Of a stretch of 64,000 nt of DNA, positions 32,542 through 42,281 are shown piece by piece. The DNA lies in the NCBI GenBank assembly GCA_965230525.1, contig OZ246008.1:248001-312000 (forward strand). Reading direction: 5' to 3'. A model generated the notes under the pieces. That model did no database searches. It had not been told where the DNA came from and saw nothing but the letters and a program-made list of their open reading frames with translations. The first letter of the stretch is position 1, and every line of letters starts with the position of its first letter. The DNA is from GCA-002733465 sp965230525. GTDB taxonomy: Bacteria; Pseudomonadota; Gammaproteobacteria; Enterobacterales; Kangiellaceae. The translations under genes were made by a program, and so were the position numbers.

Positions 32542-34242
32542 TTAGAAAGAAGTACGGCGATATTCGCGATATTCTGGATTCCAAAAATTAGACTTAATTC
32601 GTTGAGCTAATTTTTCATCAGTGATGGTTTCTGCCACACCTTCTTTCATTGCTTGCTTGGCAACCGCCACCGCAATTATTCTGCTTACTTCTCTTATTTC
32701 GCTCAGACTAGGCAATAAATCTTCGCCTTGTGACTTCACCAGAGGCGAGCAACTAGCTAAAGCCTCGCTCGCCGCCATAAACATTTTTTCCGTCACTCGA
32801 TTAGATTTTGCAGCAATAACACCCAAGCCAATGCCTGGGAATATGTAACTATTATTACATTGAGCTATGCTGTGCCGTTTACCTTCATAATTGACAGGCT
32901 CAAACGGACTTCCTGTGGCCACAATTGCATTACCCTCAGTCCATTTAAGAACATCTTCTGGGAGTGCCTCAACGCGTGAAGTGGGATTTGAAAGTGGAAG
33001 TATAATTGGCCGCTTACAGTTTGCGTACATAGTATTAATGATTTCTTCGCTCATCAGCCCAGGTTGGCCGGAAACCCCAACAAGAATGGTAGGCTTGGTT
33101 TCTCTCACGACATCCAGCAAAGTAATTTGTCCGCTGTCGCTACGACTCCAAGCCGCCACATCGGCTTTCGATTTAACATAGTCTTTTTGGAAATCTCGCA
33201 AACTATCCATATCGTCGGTTAACAGCCCTTTACTACTCGTCAAATAGATTTGACTATGAGCCTGCGCTTCACTGAGTCCCTCATCTTTCATGTGTGCTAC
33301 AATTTGATTTGCGATTCCGCATCCTGCCGAACCAGCTCCCACAAACACCACTCGGTGATCTTTTAGCTTAGATTTTTGCGCGTGGCAGGCTGCCAACAAA
33401 GTTCCAACGGTCACACAAGCCGTACCTTGAATATCATCGTTAAAACAACATAATTTGTCTTGGTATTTTTGCAGTAAAGGCGTGGCGTTGCCCTGAGCAA
33501 AATCTTCAAACTGCACCAGCGCGTGTGGCCAGCGGTTTTTAATTACCGCCAAAAAGTCATCAACAAATTTAAAGTACTCATCGCCAGTAATTCGCTCATG
33601 TCGCCAGCCCATATACATTGGGTCACTAAGCAACTCTTGATTATTGGTGCCAACATCAAGGGTAATCGGCAGCGTATAAGCAGGACTTATTCCACCACAG
33701 GCTGAGTAGAGCGCAAGCTTTCCGATTGGAATTCCCATTCCGCCGATACCTTGATCACCTAAACCTAAGATGCGTTCGCTATCAGTAACCACAATAACTT
33801 TAACATTTTGTTTGGTGGCGTTATGCAACATGAATTCCATTCGATCTCGATCAGGATATGATAAAAATACCCCTCGCTTTCGACGATAAATTTTGGAGAA
33901 CAACTGACATGCTAGACCAACCGTAGGGGTATAAATAATCGGCATCATTTCTTCGAGGTGATTGGTTATCAGATTGTAATAGAGGGTCTCATTGGTATCT
34001 TGAATATTACGTAGGTAAATATGCTTATCGAGGTCTTCTTCAAATTGAGAATACTGTTGATACGCTCGATTAGTTTGTTCTTCTATTGTCTCAATAGCAT
34101 GTGGCAAAAGACCTTCCAAATTAAACTCTCGACGCTCGCGCTCGGTAAAAGCATTACCTTTATTTAAAAGCGATGTTTCTAGTAAGATTGGACCGGCATA
34201 ACGCAAGTAAAGTGGGCGTCGTTTATTATTGGAATTTGTCAT
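32542..34242 (-). CDS. maeA: NAD-dependent malic enzyme
   Basis: The 566-residue length matches the MaeA/SfcA class. YTPTVGLACQ contains the catalytic Tyr, VVTDSERILGLGDQGIGGMGIPIGKL the malate/metal region, and DDIQGTACVTVGTLLAA the metal-binding Asp pair. FVGAGSAGCGIA is the dinucleotide fold, and ALSNPT appears as PLSNPTSRVEALPED. It oxidatively decarboxylates malate to pyruvate. The gene is monocistronic. The end is 14 bp from the convergent nuclease gene. Confidence 0.96.
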   Translation of the reverse strand: MTNSNNKRRPLYLRYAGPILLETSLLNKGNAFTERERREFNLEGLLPHAIETIEEQTNRAYQQYSQFEEDLDKHIYLRNIQDTNETLYYNLITNHLEEMMPIIYTPTVGLACQLFSKIYRRKRGVFLSYPDRDRMEFMLHNATKQNVKVIVVTDSERILGLGDQGIGGMGIPIGKLALYSACGGISPAYTLPITLDVGTNNQELLSDPMYMGWRHERITGDEYFKFVDDFLAVIKNRWPHALVQFEDFAQGNATPLLQKYQDKLCCFNDDIQGTACVTVGTLLAACHAQKSKLKDHRVVFVGAGSAGCGIANQIVAHMKDEGLSEAQAHSQIYLTSSKGLLTDDMDSLRDFQKDYVKSKADVAAWSRSDSGQITLLDVVRETKPTILVGVSGQPGLMSEEIINTMYANCKRPIILPLSNPTSRVEALPEDVLKWTEGNAIVATGSPFEPVNYEGKRHSIAQCNNSYIFPGIGLGVIAAKSNRVTEKMFMAASEALASCSPLVKSQGEDLLPSLSEIREVSRIIAVAVAKQAMKEGVAETITDEKLAQRIKSNFWNPEYREYRRTSF

Positions 34243-34480
34243 TAGCTGTAATTATAGTGGCTGGGGTTATTTTTTAATTGTAGTCTATCAGTTGCGGTTG
34301 ATACAGTGTTGTTCAGGCGATTTCTGGTACAACCAGACTAAAGCGCTAATCTTTGCGCAAGTGGCAGACGTATAAAATTGACGATAGGTGTAACTTTTAA
34401 ACCGCTCATAAGTTTTAATTCAGCTTACGATGACAAATCTAAATAACTAAAATTTTTACCATTAACCAGGAAAACTTAAC

Positions 34481-35068
34481 ATGAATGCAATCGCTACCCA
34501 GTTAAAGGCGAGCCTGTCTCTATTACTAGTGATATTGAGCCTCTATTTTGTCTCATTGACATCCTCTGCCGAGATGAAATCAATTCAGGCGGGTCCAGAA
34601 GTGGGTGAAAAAATACAGTCGCTAAATTTGCGAGATCAATTCAATGGTCGGCAACAATTAGACAATATAATGGGCCCAAAAGGTGCCGTTATCGTGCTGT
34701 TTCGCTCAGCAGACTGGTGCCCATTTTGTAAAAGACACTTATTAGAGTTAAATCCAGAAGTAGAAGCTTTTAATCAAGCGGGTTACGGAGTTACCGGAAT
34801 ATCCTACGACTCACCCGAAATACTGCGAATTTTCTCACAAAATAACAAGCTTAATTTTAGCCTGCTTTCGGACCAAAATGTCGAATCGTTTAAAGCGCTT
34901 AAGGTAGTAAATAAAGCCTATTCTCCCGGAGACAGGCACTACGGGATTCCTTATCCTGGCGTGATTGTGATTGATGCTAATGGCAAGGTTGTCCATAAAT
35001 ACTTTTTTGAGGGCTACAAAAAGCGAGTCCGATTTAAACAACTGGTAAAAATGCTTAGTCAGCCTTAA
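34481..35068 (+). CDS. Secreted peroxiredoxin-like (AhpC/TSA) thioredoxin-fold protein
   Basis: The 195-residue product has a signal peptide (hydrophobic 12-28, ending SSAE). The thioredoxin fold carries the motif DWCPFCKRHLLEL with a CxxC pair, then GITGISYDSPE-like TGISYDSPEILRIFSQ. The late GIPYPGVIVIDANGKVVHKYF holds the cis-Pro region. The CPFC motif suggests a periplasmic thiol reductase or peroxidase. It is a lone gene with a good ribosome binding site (CCAGGAAAAC). A long hairpin at 35081-35123 follows the stop. Confidence 0.85.
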   Translation: MNAIATQLKASLSLLLVILSLYFVSLTSSAEMKSIQAGPEVGEKIQSLNLRDQFNGRQQLDNIMGPKGAVIVLFRSADWCPFCKRHLLELNPEVEAFNQAGYGVTGISYDSPEILRIFSQNNKLNFSLLSDQNVESFKALKVVNKAYSPGDRHYGIPYPGVIVIDANGKVVHKYFFEGYKKRVRFKQLVKMLSQP

Positions 35069-35080
35069 CCAGCTAAACAT

Positions 35081-35123
35081 TGCCAAGCTAAACTCACTAA
35101 AACTTAAATGGCTTAGCTTGGCA
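35081..35123 (+). terminator. Long-loop hairpin after the peroxiredoxin-like gene
   Basis: The arms TGCCAAGCTAA and TTAGCTTGGCA form an 11-bp perfect stem with a 21-nt loop. There is no T-run, so its role as a terminator is uncertain. Confidence 0.35.
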
Positions 35124-35206
35124 TCACATTCATGGTACACGACTTGTAGAAAGTCTTGGCTTAGGTCAAAATAGCTTTTTGCTTATTCAACAAGTTTGTC
35201 TTTCCA

Positions 35207-37486
35207 TTGAACAACTCACCGGCCAATCAAAATTCTAGCACTTCTCAACCACAAACTTGGTTTGTTGGTGTTGCCTTAACGGTACCGCTTCGGAGAGTGT
35301 TTGAATACAAAGTGGAAGGCAAGCAATGGAGTGAGCCTCAAATTGGGGTGCGAGCCGAAGTTAAGTTTGCCGGCCGAATAAAGATCGGCATTATTGTCAC
35401 AGTTTCTGCCCAACCCAGCATTGAGCTAAAAAAAATACAAACGGTTAATCGCCTACTCGACGATGAGCCGCTGGTCGATCAACGACTTTTCAAATTAGCT
35501 GGTTGGATGCAAAAATACTATCATGCACCGCCAGGTGAAGTTTGGCAGACCCTTTTACCCAATGCGCTAATGAAAGGTGAGGCTTGCATCTTAGCCAGAG
35601 AAAGCCGCTGGCAACTCACCGAAGATGGACGACGTGCGATAGCGGAAAATCAAATCGCGAAAAATGCGGTAAAACAACATCAAGCAATGTCGATTTTACA
35701 AGCAAGTCACGGGTCAGGTGGGATAGCCAATAGTGATTTGTCCAGCTATGCACTTAACCGAACAACTTTACAAAATCTCGCCGGTAAAGGTTGGATTATT
35801 CAGCAATTTGAGACCGCGAAACCACAGTCTTCAGTGACCACCAACATTCCACCCGAGTTGGTTTTAAATTCACAACAGTCGGCGGCAATTGAACAAGTCA
35901 GCAAATCACTCGATCAATTTAAGTCATGGTTATTATTTGGAGTCACAGCCAGCGGAAAAACTGAAGTCTATCTCAGAATTATTGAAAATGTGGTCAATCA
36001 AGGACGACAAGCTTTAATTTTGGTGCCTGAAATCGGACTGACACCGCAAACGGTGAAGCGATTTCAACAACGATTTAATGTTGCCATCGAAACCTTGCAC
36101 TCGGCAATGACAGAACAACAAAGGTTACAAGTGTGGCTAAGGGTTAAATCCGGTGTAAGTCAGATTATTATCGGAACTCGCTCTGCCCTTTTTGTCCCGC
36201 TCAAAAAACCCGGCATTATTATTATTGATGAAGAACATGATTCCTCATTCAAACAACAACAGGGATTGCGTTATTCAGCACGTGACATTGCGATGGTAAG
36301 AGGCTCCTTAGAAAAATTTCCAGTGCTGTTAGGAAGCGCCTCACCTTCTATCGATACCTTAATGAATGTCAGCAAAGGCAAAATAAGCCAGCTAGACTTG
36401 ACTCAAAAAGCGATGACAACCTCTGCCATCGATTACAAAATTATTGACCTTAAAAATCAACCCATGAAATACGGCTTATCTTTTGCACTGATCGAAAGTA
36501 TCGCCCACCATATGAAGCACCATGGCCAAGTTTTACTGTTTTTAAATCGACGAGGCTATTCACCGGTTTTGCTCTGCCATCACTGTGGATGGAGCAGCCA
36601 ATGCCAACGCTGTGATACCCATTTCACCTATCATGGCCACGCACACCATAGTGCGAGCTTACAATGTCATCATTGTGGTTCAAGTCGTCGAGCGCCCCCA
36701 CATTGCCCAGATTGCCTAAGTGAAGAAATGGTCCCCGTGGGTTTAGGTACTGAGCGACTCGAAGAAAGTATTAAAACACTTTTTCCAAACGCTCGAGTTA
36801 GACGCATCGATCGAGACACTACTCGTAAGAAACAAGCAATGAAGAGCTTTATTAGTGAAATCAAAACTGGCCAAGTCGATATTTTGATTGGCACCCAAAT
36901 GTTAGCCAAAGGTCATCATTTTCCGGATGTCACTTTGGTTGCGCTGGTCGATATGGATGGCGCGCTATACAGTAGTGACTTTAGAGCACCTGAGTATGCC
37001 GCACAATTGATTACCCAAGTTTCAGGAAGAACGGGGCGTGCCAATAAGCCCGGTGAAGTATTAATTCAAACTCACCTCAGTGAACACCCAATGCTCAATC
37101 AGATTATCCATCATGGCTATCAAAAATTTGCTGCCAGCACTCTCAATGAACGAGTCGAAGCGAACCTTCCTCCCGCTAGTTTTAGTGCGCTGTTTCAGGC
37201 TGAAGCCAGTCAACTAGGTGCAATAAAACAATTTTTGCAGGAAGTAAAACAATTGCTGGTTGGGCAAATACAGTCAAAGGCAATGGCAAATGAAGTGGCA
37301 CTATATGGACCGGCCCCAGCAGTGTATACCAAAAAGGCAGGGAAATTTAGATATCAATTGTATCTAGAATCAAACGCTAGATTGCACCTGCACCAACTAT
37401 TAGATGCTAGCCTTCCCAGTATCGAGCAGCTAAAGTCTGGCAATCGAGTAAAGTGGCGCTTAGAAATTGATCCTATCGGGGACTAA
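35207..37486 (+). CDS. priA: Primosomal protein N' (replication restart helicase)
   Basis: The 759-residue product starts at TTG 35207. No ATG exists upstream of the conserved region WFVGVALTVPLRRVFEYKV, so a non-ATG start is likely. The 3'-DNA-binding domain is followed by the helicase core, with Walker A GVTASGKTE at 245-253 and DEEHD at 341-345. The paired zinc-binding loops CHHCGWSSQCQRC and CHHCG...CPDC come next, then GTQMLAKGHHFPDV and GRTGRANKPGEV. It reloads the replisome at stalled forks. The weak start may keep levels low. Confidence 0.97.
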   Translation: MNNSPANQNSSTSQPQTWFVGVALTVPLRRVFEYKVEGKQWSEPQIGVRAEVKFAGRIKIGIIVTVSAQPSIELKKIQTVNRLLDDEPLVDQRLFKLAGWMQKYYHAPPGEVWQTLLPNALMKGEACILARESRWQLTEDGRRAIAENQIAKNAVKQHQAMSILQASHGSGGIANSDLSSYALNRTTLQNLAGKGWIIQQFETAKPQSSVTTNIPPELVLNSQQSAAIEQVSKSLDQFKSWLLFGVTASGKTEVYLRIIENVVNQGRQALILVPEIGLTPQTVKRFQQRFNVAIETLHSAMTEQQRLQVWLRVKSGVSQIIIGTRSALFVPLKKPGIIIIDEEHDSSFKQQQGLRYSARDIAMVRGSLEKFPVLLGSASPSIDTLMNVSKGKISQLDLTQKAMTTSAIDYKIIDLKNQPMKYGLSFALIESIAHHMKHHGQVLLFLNRRGYSPVLLCHHCGWSSQCQRCDTHFTYHGHAHHSASLQCHHCGSSRRAPPHCPDCLSEEMVPVGLGTERLEESIKTLFPNARVRRIDRDTTRKKQAMKSFISEIKTGQVDILIGTQMLAKGHHFPDVTLVALVDMDGALYSSDFRAPEYAAQLITQVSGRTGRANKPGEVLIQTHLSEHPMLNQIIHHGYQKFAASTLNERVEANLPPASFSALFQAEASQLGAIKQFLQEVKQLLVGQIQSKAMANEVALYGPAPAVYTKKAGKFRYQLYLESNARLHLHQLLDASLPSIEQLKSGNRVKWRLEIDPIGD

Positions 37487-38116
37487 GAGGTACATGCCAG
37501 GGGGCAAACTGAAGAGTTAAATCTAAACAGTGCAATCGCTAAGTTAAATACTCTTGATTGATGTGTGAGGTTTGACGGTTAGTACTTTTCTTACAAGCAA
37601 AAGAAAGGGCGATCAAATCGCCCGTATCTGTTTTTTCATCCTTTGAAAAAGTTTGCTTCCTGCAATTTCCCTATTTATCGTTTCCTTGATTCGAGAATCC
37701 CATCCCGATTGTCCTTTTATTCCCGCGTCATCCTTGTCGCTTGGTAGATAGAATACGTCGCCTCACAATTAAAACAAGCGGCTCAAAGACTATTTTTACC
37801 ATTTATTTATAGTAAAACTTTTTCGCTCTCCTAATTAGTTATTATTTATCATAAGCTTACGGAAAATTTTTGCTATTTATTCAACTTATATCTCACCAAT
37901 GAATAGAGATTACTGATGGGCCTATTAAGAAATATCTCACACCATTTGTAGGCGATCTCTCACAAATTATTTTCCTAACGATGACTCATCAATCAAATTT
38001 ATTTGCCTCTCTAGCTAAATCTTTGAGACCAAGGCCTTTTAAGGCTAAGTATTGCTTATTGACTATAACTACTTATGCTAGTAGTATTTATGCAAATAGT
38101 ACCAAGAGAGGTTATT
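37487..38116. other. Intergenic region between priA and the integrase-like gene
   Basis: About 600 bp without a credible gene. A hairpin, GGGCGAT / ATCGCCC at 37607-37623, followed by a T-rich stretch, may terminate priA. Three near copies of ATCTCAC occur at 37888-37898, 37932-37944 and 37954-37966, about 150-230 bp before the integrase-like gene, and could be protein-binding sites. No attC- or attI-like structure was recognised. Confidence 0.4.
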
Positions 38117-39109
38117 ATGTTGCTTCTAAATGATTTACTCAGTCAAAACACGCCACATAAAATCGAGCAAGGCATAGTCAGTCAGTATTTAGCCTTCGCC
38201 AATCAATCAGGTTTTTCAGTCCAAACTGCTGAGCAAAACTTGGTTTGGATCTTAAAACTAATGCGTTTTCATAACGGTCGTCATCCGGCTGATCTTAATG
38301 GATATGATATCGCTAGCTACCTTTCTGTATTGGCAACTGAAGAAAGCATCTCGGAGATAGCGCAAGCGTCGGCATTATCTGCTATCAAAGATTTTTATCG
38401 TTCATTCTTAAGAGTTGAGCTTGTTATTGAAAACTATAAAAGACCTAAAAAGCGTCGCGGTTTTGCCGATCGCTTTCCGACAAAAACTTGCATAAACATT
38501 ATTGAGCAACTTAAAGGCCCAAGCCAACTAATGGCAAAATTAGCATTTCACTGCCAATTAAAGCTCCCTCAAGTCGCTCGCCTAAAGCTATCTGACATCG
38601 ATCTAAAAACAGGAAAGCTAAGTGTTATTGATAAAGACAATTCTTTTAAATTTAGTGTCAATATTCCACTTAATTTACATTTAGACTTAAGAATTCAAAT
38701 GATGCGTGCCAACCAAATCAATAAATCACTATACAAACTAAAGAAAGCGCATGCACGCTCAACTCACCCCGCTCAAATTGGATTATTTAGACAGCAGTCA
38801 AATCTACTTTTTGTTTTATCAGACATTAACCAAGCTAACAAAGCTGACTCTACGCTAGACATTAGCCCTGAGTCCCAATTGGCCATATTAAAAAGTGAAA
38901 TTCAGCTTGTCGTTAATCGTCTCGCTCGCGCAGGAGCAGAGATAATCCCCCCTAAACTAAATCAAAAGCACTCCAATAAAAGCAAACGGATTTTGTTTGA
39001 ACGATCTCGGCCGCACAACAGCCTACCAAAGTTATTAAGCAACCGAGTTAATTATGCCAATAACCATTCAAATCCTCAGCCGGACTTCTTTGCCAGTGGC
39101 GTTGCCTAA
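38117..39109 (+). CDS. Integron-integrase-like protein lacking recombinase catalytic residues
   Basis: The product has 330 residues from ATG 38117 (GAGAGG 5 nt upstream). The N-terminal half follows IntI-type tyrosine recombinases: WILKLMRFHNGRHPADLNGYDIASYLSVLA at 44-73 and SALSAIKDFYRSFL at 85-98, then KRPKKRR. The catalytic domain begins normally (LPQVARLKLSDIDLKTG, 150-166) but the first catalytic Arg is Lys149. The HxxR box and the nucleophilic Tyr are missing: after RLARAGAEIIPP (268-279) the sequence diverges into a basic, Asn-rich tail. Recombination is therefore unlikely, while DNA binding may remain. It stands 8 bp before a helicase gene, implying a joint role. Not a standard annotated family to me. 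Confidence 0.7.
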   Translation: MLLLNDLLSQNTPHKIEQGIVSQYLAFANQSGFSVQTAEQNLVWILKLMRFHNGRHPADLNGYDIASYLSVLATEESISEIAQASALSAIKDFYRSFLRVELVIENYKRPKKRRGFADRFPTKTCINIIEQLKGPSQLMAKLAFHCQLKLPQVARLKLSDIDLKTGKLSVIDKDNSFKFSVNIPLNLHLDLRIQMMRANQINKSLYKLKKAHARSTHPAQIGLFRQQSNLLFVLSDINQANKADSTLDISPESQLAILKSEIQLVVNRLARAGAEIIPPKLNQKHSNKSKRILFERSRPHNSLPKLLSNRVNYANNHSNPQPDFFASGVA

Positions 39110-39117
39110 TTGTTGCA

Positions 39118-41193
39118 ATGAACATCCTGTTAAATAATGAGCAGAAACTGGCGGTTGAGCACGGAAAAATTGCTCCAGACAATCAATTTGTTAGCGAGCC
39201 CTTGCTAATCATTGCTGGCGCAGGCACCGGAAAAACCAATACTTTAGCGCATCGAGCAGCTCACCTTTTACTCAAAAATGTTGCGCCTGAAAGAGTTTTA
39301 TTGATGACTTTTTCTCGTAGAGCAGCGCAAGAGCTAGCTGATAGAACAAAAAAGATAGTTTCCGAAGCAAATAAACAATCTAATAAACCCATCGTCAATG
39401 TTCACCTTCCATGGATGGGCACATTCCATTCAATTGCCAATAAGCTTTTAAGAAAGTATGGACAAACGATGGGGTTAGATCCAAACTTTACGATTATCGA
39501 TCGAAATGACGCTGCAGACTTTCTTGATGTGATTAGACATGAGCTAGGACTTAGCACTCGAGAAAAAAGATTTCCAAAGAAGTCAACCTGTTTAAAAATC
39601 TATTCTCGTTGCGTCAACTCACAACTTAAATTAAAAGTAGTTTTAAAAGATGAGTTTCCTTGGTGTGACGAATGGCATGATGAACTAACCTTATTATTTA
39701 GACACTACGCCGAGAAAAAACTGGAGCAAAATTCGCTCGATTATGACGATTTATTGCTTTATTGGTATTACCTGGTGGACACCCCAGAAATAGCACAATT
39801 GATTGCTAAAAAGTTCGATCATATTCTTGTAGACGAGTATCAAGATACTAATCTTTTACAGGCAGGAATTTTGTTAAAGTTGTTTCCTGATGGCCAAGGT
39901 CTAACGGTTGTGGGTGACGATGCTCAATCTATTTACAGTTTTAGAAGTGCCGAAATAGATAACATTATTAACTTTCCTCAGCAATTTTCCCCGAGCGCTA
40001 AGGTCATTACCTTAAAATTAAATTATCGCTCAACTCAAACAATTTTAGATCTAGCAAATGAATTGCTTGCCCAAAGTAAAATTAGCTATAAAAAAGAGCT
40101 CATTTCTTTTCATTCGAAACAAAGTAAAGTAGCAGCAAAAAAACCACAAATAGTCACTGTTGAAGATGACTCTCAGCAAGCAAAGTATATTGTTGAAACC
40201 GTGCTAGCAGAACGAGAAAATGGCATTGCTCTAAGAGACCAAGCTGTATTATTTAGAAGCGGTCATCACAGTGATCGGCTTGAAATAGAATTGAGCCGAC
40301 ATGATATACCCTTTGTAAAATACGGCGGATTAAAGTTTCTCGAGGCTTCGCACGTAAAGGATTTTTTGGCGCTTATAAAGTGGATTGATAACCCCAAGCA
40401 TCAGCTTTCTGCTTTTAGAGTTTTAAAGCTGCTGCCAGGAGTCGGTCCGAGCATTGCCAAGAAAGCAATTGATTATTTACAACTCAATGACTTTCAATTT
40501 TCATCACTCGCTCATTTTTCGATGCCAGCAGCGGCAATAAATTTTTGGCACGATTTGACGCAGCTGCTTTCAAAAACTCAATCAAGCAAAAATAACTGGC
40601 CCTCAGAAATGGAGCAAGCTAAAAATTTTTATCAACCGCTGCTGGAAGAAATATACGAAGATGCCTATGCGCGATGTGGCGATTTAGAGCAATTAACCAA
40701 TATGGCCCAACAGTTTTCCAGACGAGAAACATTTATCAGCGAACTCACTTTGGAGCCTCCAATAGCCAGCGGTGACCTAAATAACGATTCTCATAAAGAT
40801 GATGATTTCCTAATTTTATCCACTATTCATAGTGCCAAAGGTCAAGAGTGGAAAAACGTGTTTGTACTTAATGTTGCAGATGGTAACTTTCCCAACGAAT
40901 ATGCGACTGACACCCCTAAGGGGATAGAAGAAGAGCGACGATTATTAAACGTTGCGATTACACGAGCCAAACAGTCCCTGCACTTGATTCAACCGCTGAA
41001 ATATTGGGTACCAGAACAACCAAAGTACGGCAGTAAACACGTTTATGGGGCTAAGAGTCGCTTTTTGACAACAGCCGTATGCCAGCAACTAGAAACCTGT
41101 TTTTACCCTAAAATATCTCAAAATGCCGCTGAGCCATCGGCAAAATATAGCGTGCTGGGTGATATTCAAAGCAAAATTAGGCAAATGTGGTAG
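39118..41193 (+). CDS. UvrD/Rep-family superfamily 1 DNA helicase
   Basis: The 691-residue product is slightly shorter than UvrD. All SF1A motifs are present: I, GAGTGKT at 34-40; Ia, LLMTFSRRAAQEL; II, DHILVDEYQDTN; III, VVGDDAQSIYSFR; IV, LNYRST; V, STIHSAKGQEWKNVFV; and VI, EERRLLNVAITRAKQSLHL. The 2A domain includes LPGVGPSIAKKA. It should translocate 3' to 5' on ssDNA with ATP. It starts 8 bp after the integrase-like gene without a clear Shine-Dalgarno, so it is probably translationally coupled. It resembles a house helicase paralogue, not UvrD itself. Confidence 0.95.
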   Translation: MNILLNNEQKLAVEHGKIAPDNQFVSEPLLIIAGAGTGKTNTLAHRAAHLLLKNVAPERVLLMTFSRRAAQELADRTKKIVSEANKQSNKPIVNVHLPWMGTFHSIANKLLRKYGQTMGLDPNFTIIDRNDAADFLDVIRHELGLSTREKRFPKKSTCLKIYSRCVNSQLKLKVVLKDEFPWCDEWHDELTLLFRHYAEKKLEQNSLDYDDLLLYWYYLVDTPEIAQLIAKKFDHILVDEYQDTNLLQAGILLKLFPDGQGLTVVGDDAQSIYSFRSAEIDNIINFPQQFSPSAKVITLKLNYRSTQTILDLANELLAQSKISYKKELISFHSKQSKVAAKKPQIVTVEDDSQQAKYIVETVLAERENGIALRDQAVLFRSGHHSDRLEIELSRHDIPFVKYGGLKFLEASHVKDFLALIKWIDNPKHQLSAFRVLKLLPGVGPSIAKKAIDYLQLNDFQFSSLAHFSMPAAAINFWHDLTQLLSKTQSSKNNWPSEMEQAKNFYQPLLEEIYEDAYARCGDLEQLTNMAQQFSRRETFISELTLEPPIASGDLNNDSHKDDDFLILSTIHSAKGQEWKNVFVLNVADGNFPNEYATDTPKGIEEERRLLNVAITRAKQSLHLIQPLKYWVPEQPKYGSKHVYGAKSRFLTTAVCQQLETCFYPKISQNAAEPSAKYSVLGDIQSKIRQMW

Positions 41194-41363
41194 ATAACCA
41201 GCTATTTTCCGAATAAATAGCCCTCTGTCCGTTTTTTAGTCATCTCGCTATTTCAGCTAATATCTACTACAATTTATCCACAGTGGCTTATCAAACTCAT
41301 ACAACTGTCTGATAGATTCCATCTAGATTAACCGGCTCCAAACACAAGAGAACCGACTTATTT

Positions 41364-42281
41364 ATGCAAACAAGTTTGCTCGATGACAAAGCCTGTATTT
41401 TGTTGGTTGATGATGAGCCAGCCAATATTCAATTGATTGCTGGCTACATCAAAGACGACTACCAAATTAAAGTGGCTACCTCGGGTGAACAATGCCTAAA
41501 AATTGTCAGCTCTGAGCAAAAGCCAGACCTTATTTTGCTCGACGTCGATATGCCTTTAATGAGTGGCTATGAAGTTTGCGATAAGTTAAAGAACGAGCCG
41601 ACAAGTGCATCAATTCCCGTTATATTCGTAACCGCCATGCAAACCGAAGAAGACGAAGAAAAGGCCTTGATGCTTGGTGCCGTGGACTTTCTCACTAAAC
41701 CGGTCCGCCCAGCAATTCTTATTGCAAGAATCAAAACACACATTATTCTCAAGAAACAACACGACGCACTTACTAACCTCGCCATGAAAGATCAGTTAAC
41801 CGATCTTTATAATCGGCATTATCTATTGGAAATGGCTAATCACCGAGTTGCACGATCGATGCGCCAAAAGACTCCCGTCAGTGTACTTATATTGGATATC
41901 GATCACTTTAAATCGATTAACGATACCCGTGGACATATCGCCGGTGATCTGGTGTTGAAAACATTGGCAGAGTTACTTAAACAGCAGTGCCGTCAAGAAG
42001 ATATACTCGCTCGTTTTGGTGGTGAAGAGTTTTTGATCTTTTTTGACGAATGTGATGAGAAAAGTGCGATTCAAATCGCGGAAAGAATTAAGCGAGAAAT
42101 TGAAAACTTAAACCCATCAAACATTGCCATCACGGCGAGTATCGGTGTTGCTCAACTTAACAATGGTAAAGAAGGCTTTACAGAATTAGTAAAACGCGCC
42201 GATGATGCGTTGTATCATGCTAAGAATACCGGAAGGAATAAAGTGATCAGTCACAAGGATTTAGTTAAACAATTAACCTAA
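41364..42281 (+). CDS. Response regulator with GGDEF diguanylate cyclase domain
   Basis: The product has 305 residues. The N-terminal REC domain has an acidic pocket (DDEP), phospho-acceptor Asp60 (LLDVDMPLMSG) and the Lys of TKPVRP. The C-terminal GGDEF domain has active-site GGEEF at 219-223 and the inhibitory I-site RQED five residues before it. So it should make c-di-GMP from two GTP and be feedback-inhibited, with activity switched by phosphorylation (PleD/WspR style). No partner kinase is next to it. Its last 17 bp overlap the convergent exporter gene. Confidence 0.96.
   Translation: MQTSLLDDKACILLVDDEPANIQLIAGYIKDDYQIKVATSGEQCLKIVSSEQKPDLILLDVDMPLMSGYEVCDKLKNEPTSASIPVIFVTAMQTEEDEEKALMLGAVDFLTKPVRPAILIARIKTHIILKKQHDALTNLAMKDQLTDLYNRHYLLEMANHRVARSMRQKTPVSVLILDIDHFKSINDTRGHIAGDLVLKTLAELLKQQCRQEDILARFGGEEFLIFFDECDEKSAIQIAERIKREIENLNPSNIAITASIGVAQLNNGKEGFTELVKRADDALYHAKNTGRNKVISHKDLVKQLT

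Noticed and set aside
37487..38074. Possible attI/attC site beside the integrase-like gene
   Set aside because: No gene-cassette structure, core site or imperfect palindromic attC was seen, and the protein lacks recombinase residues.
41194..41363. Possible tRNA or small RNA between the helicase and the REC-GGDEF gene
   Set aside because: No cloverleaf, T-loop consensus or terminator-backed transcript could be traced by eye.
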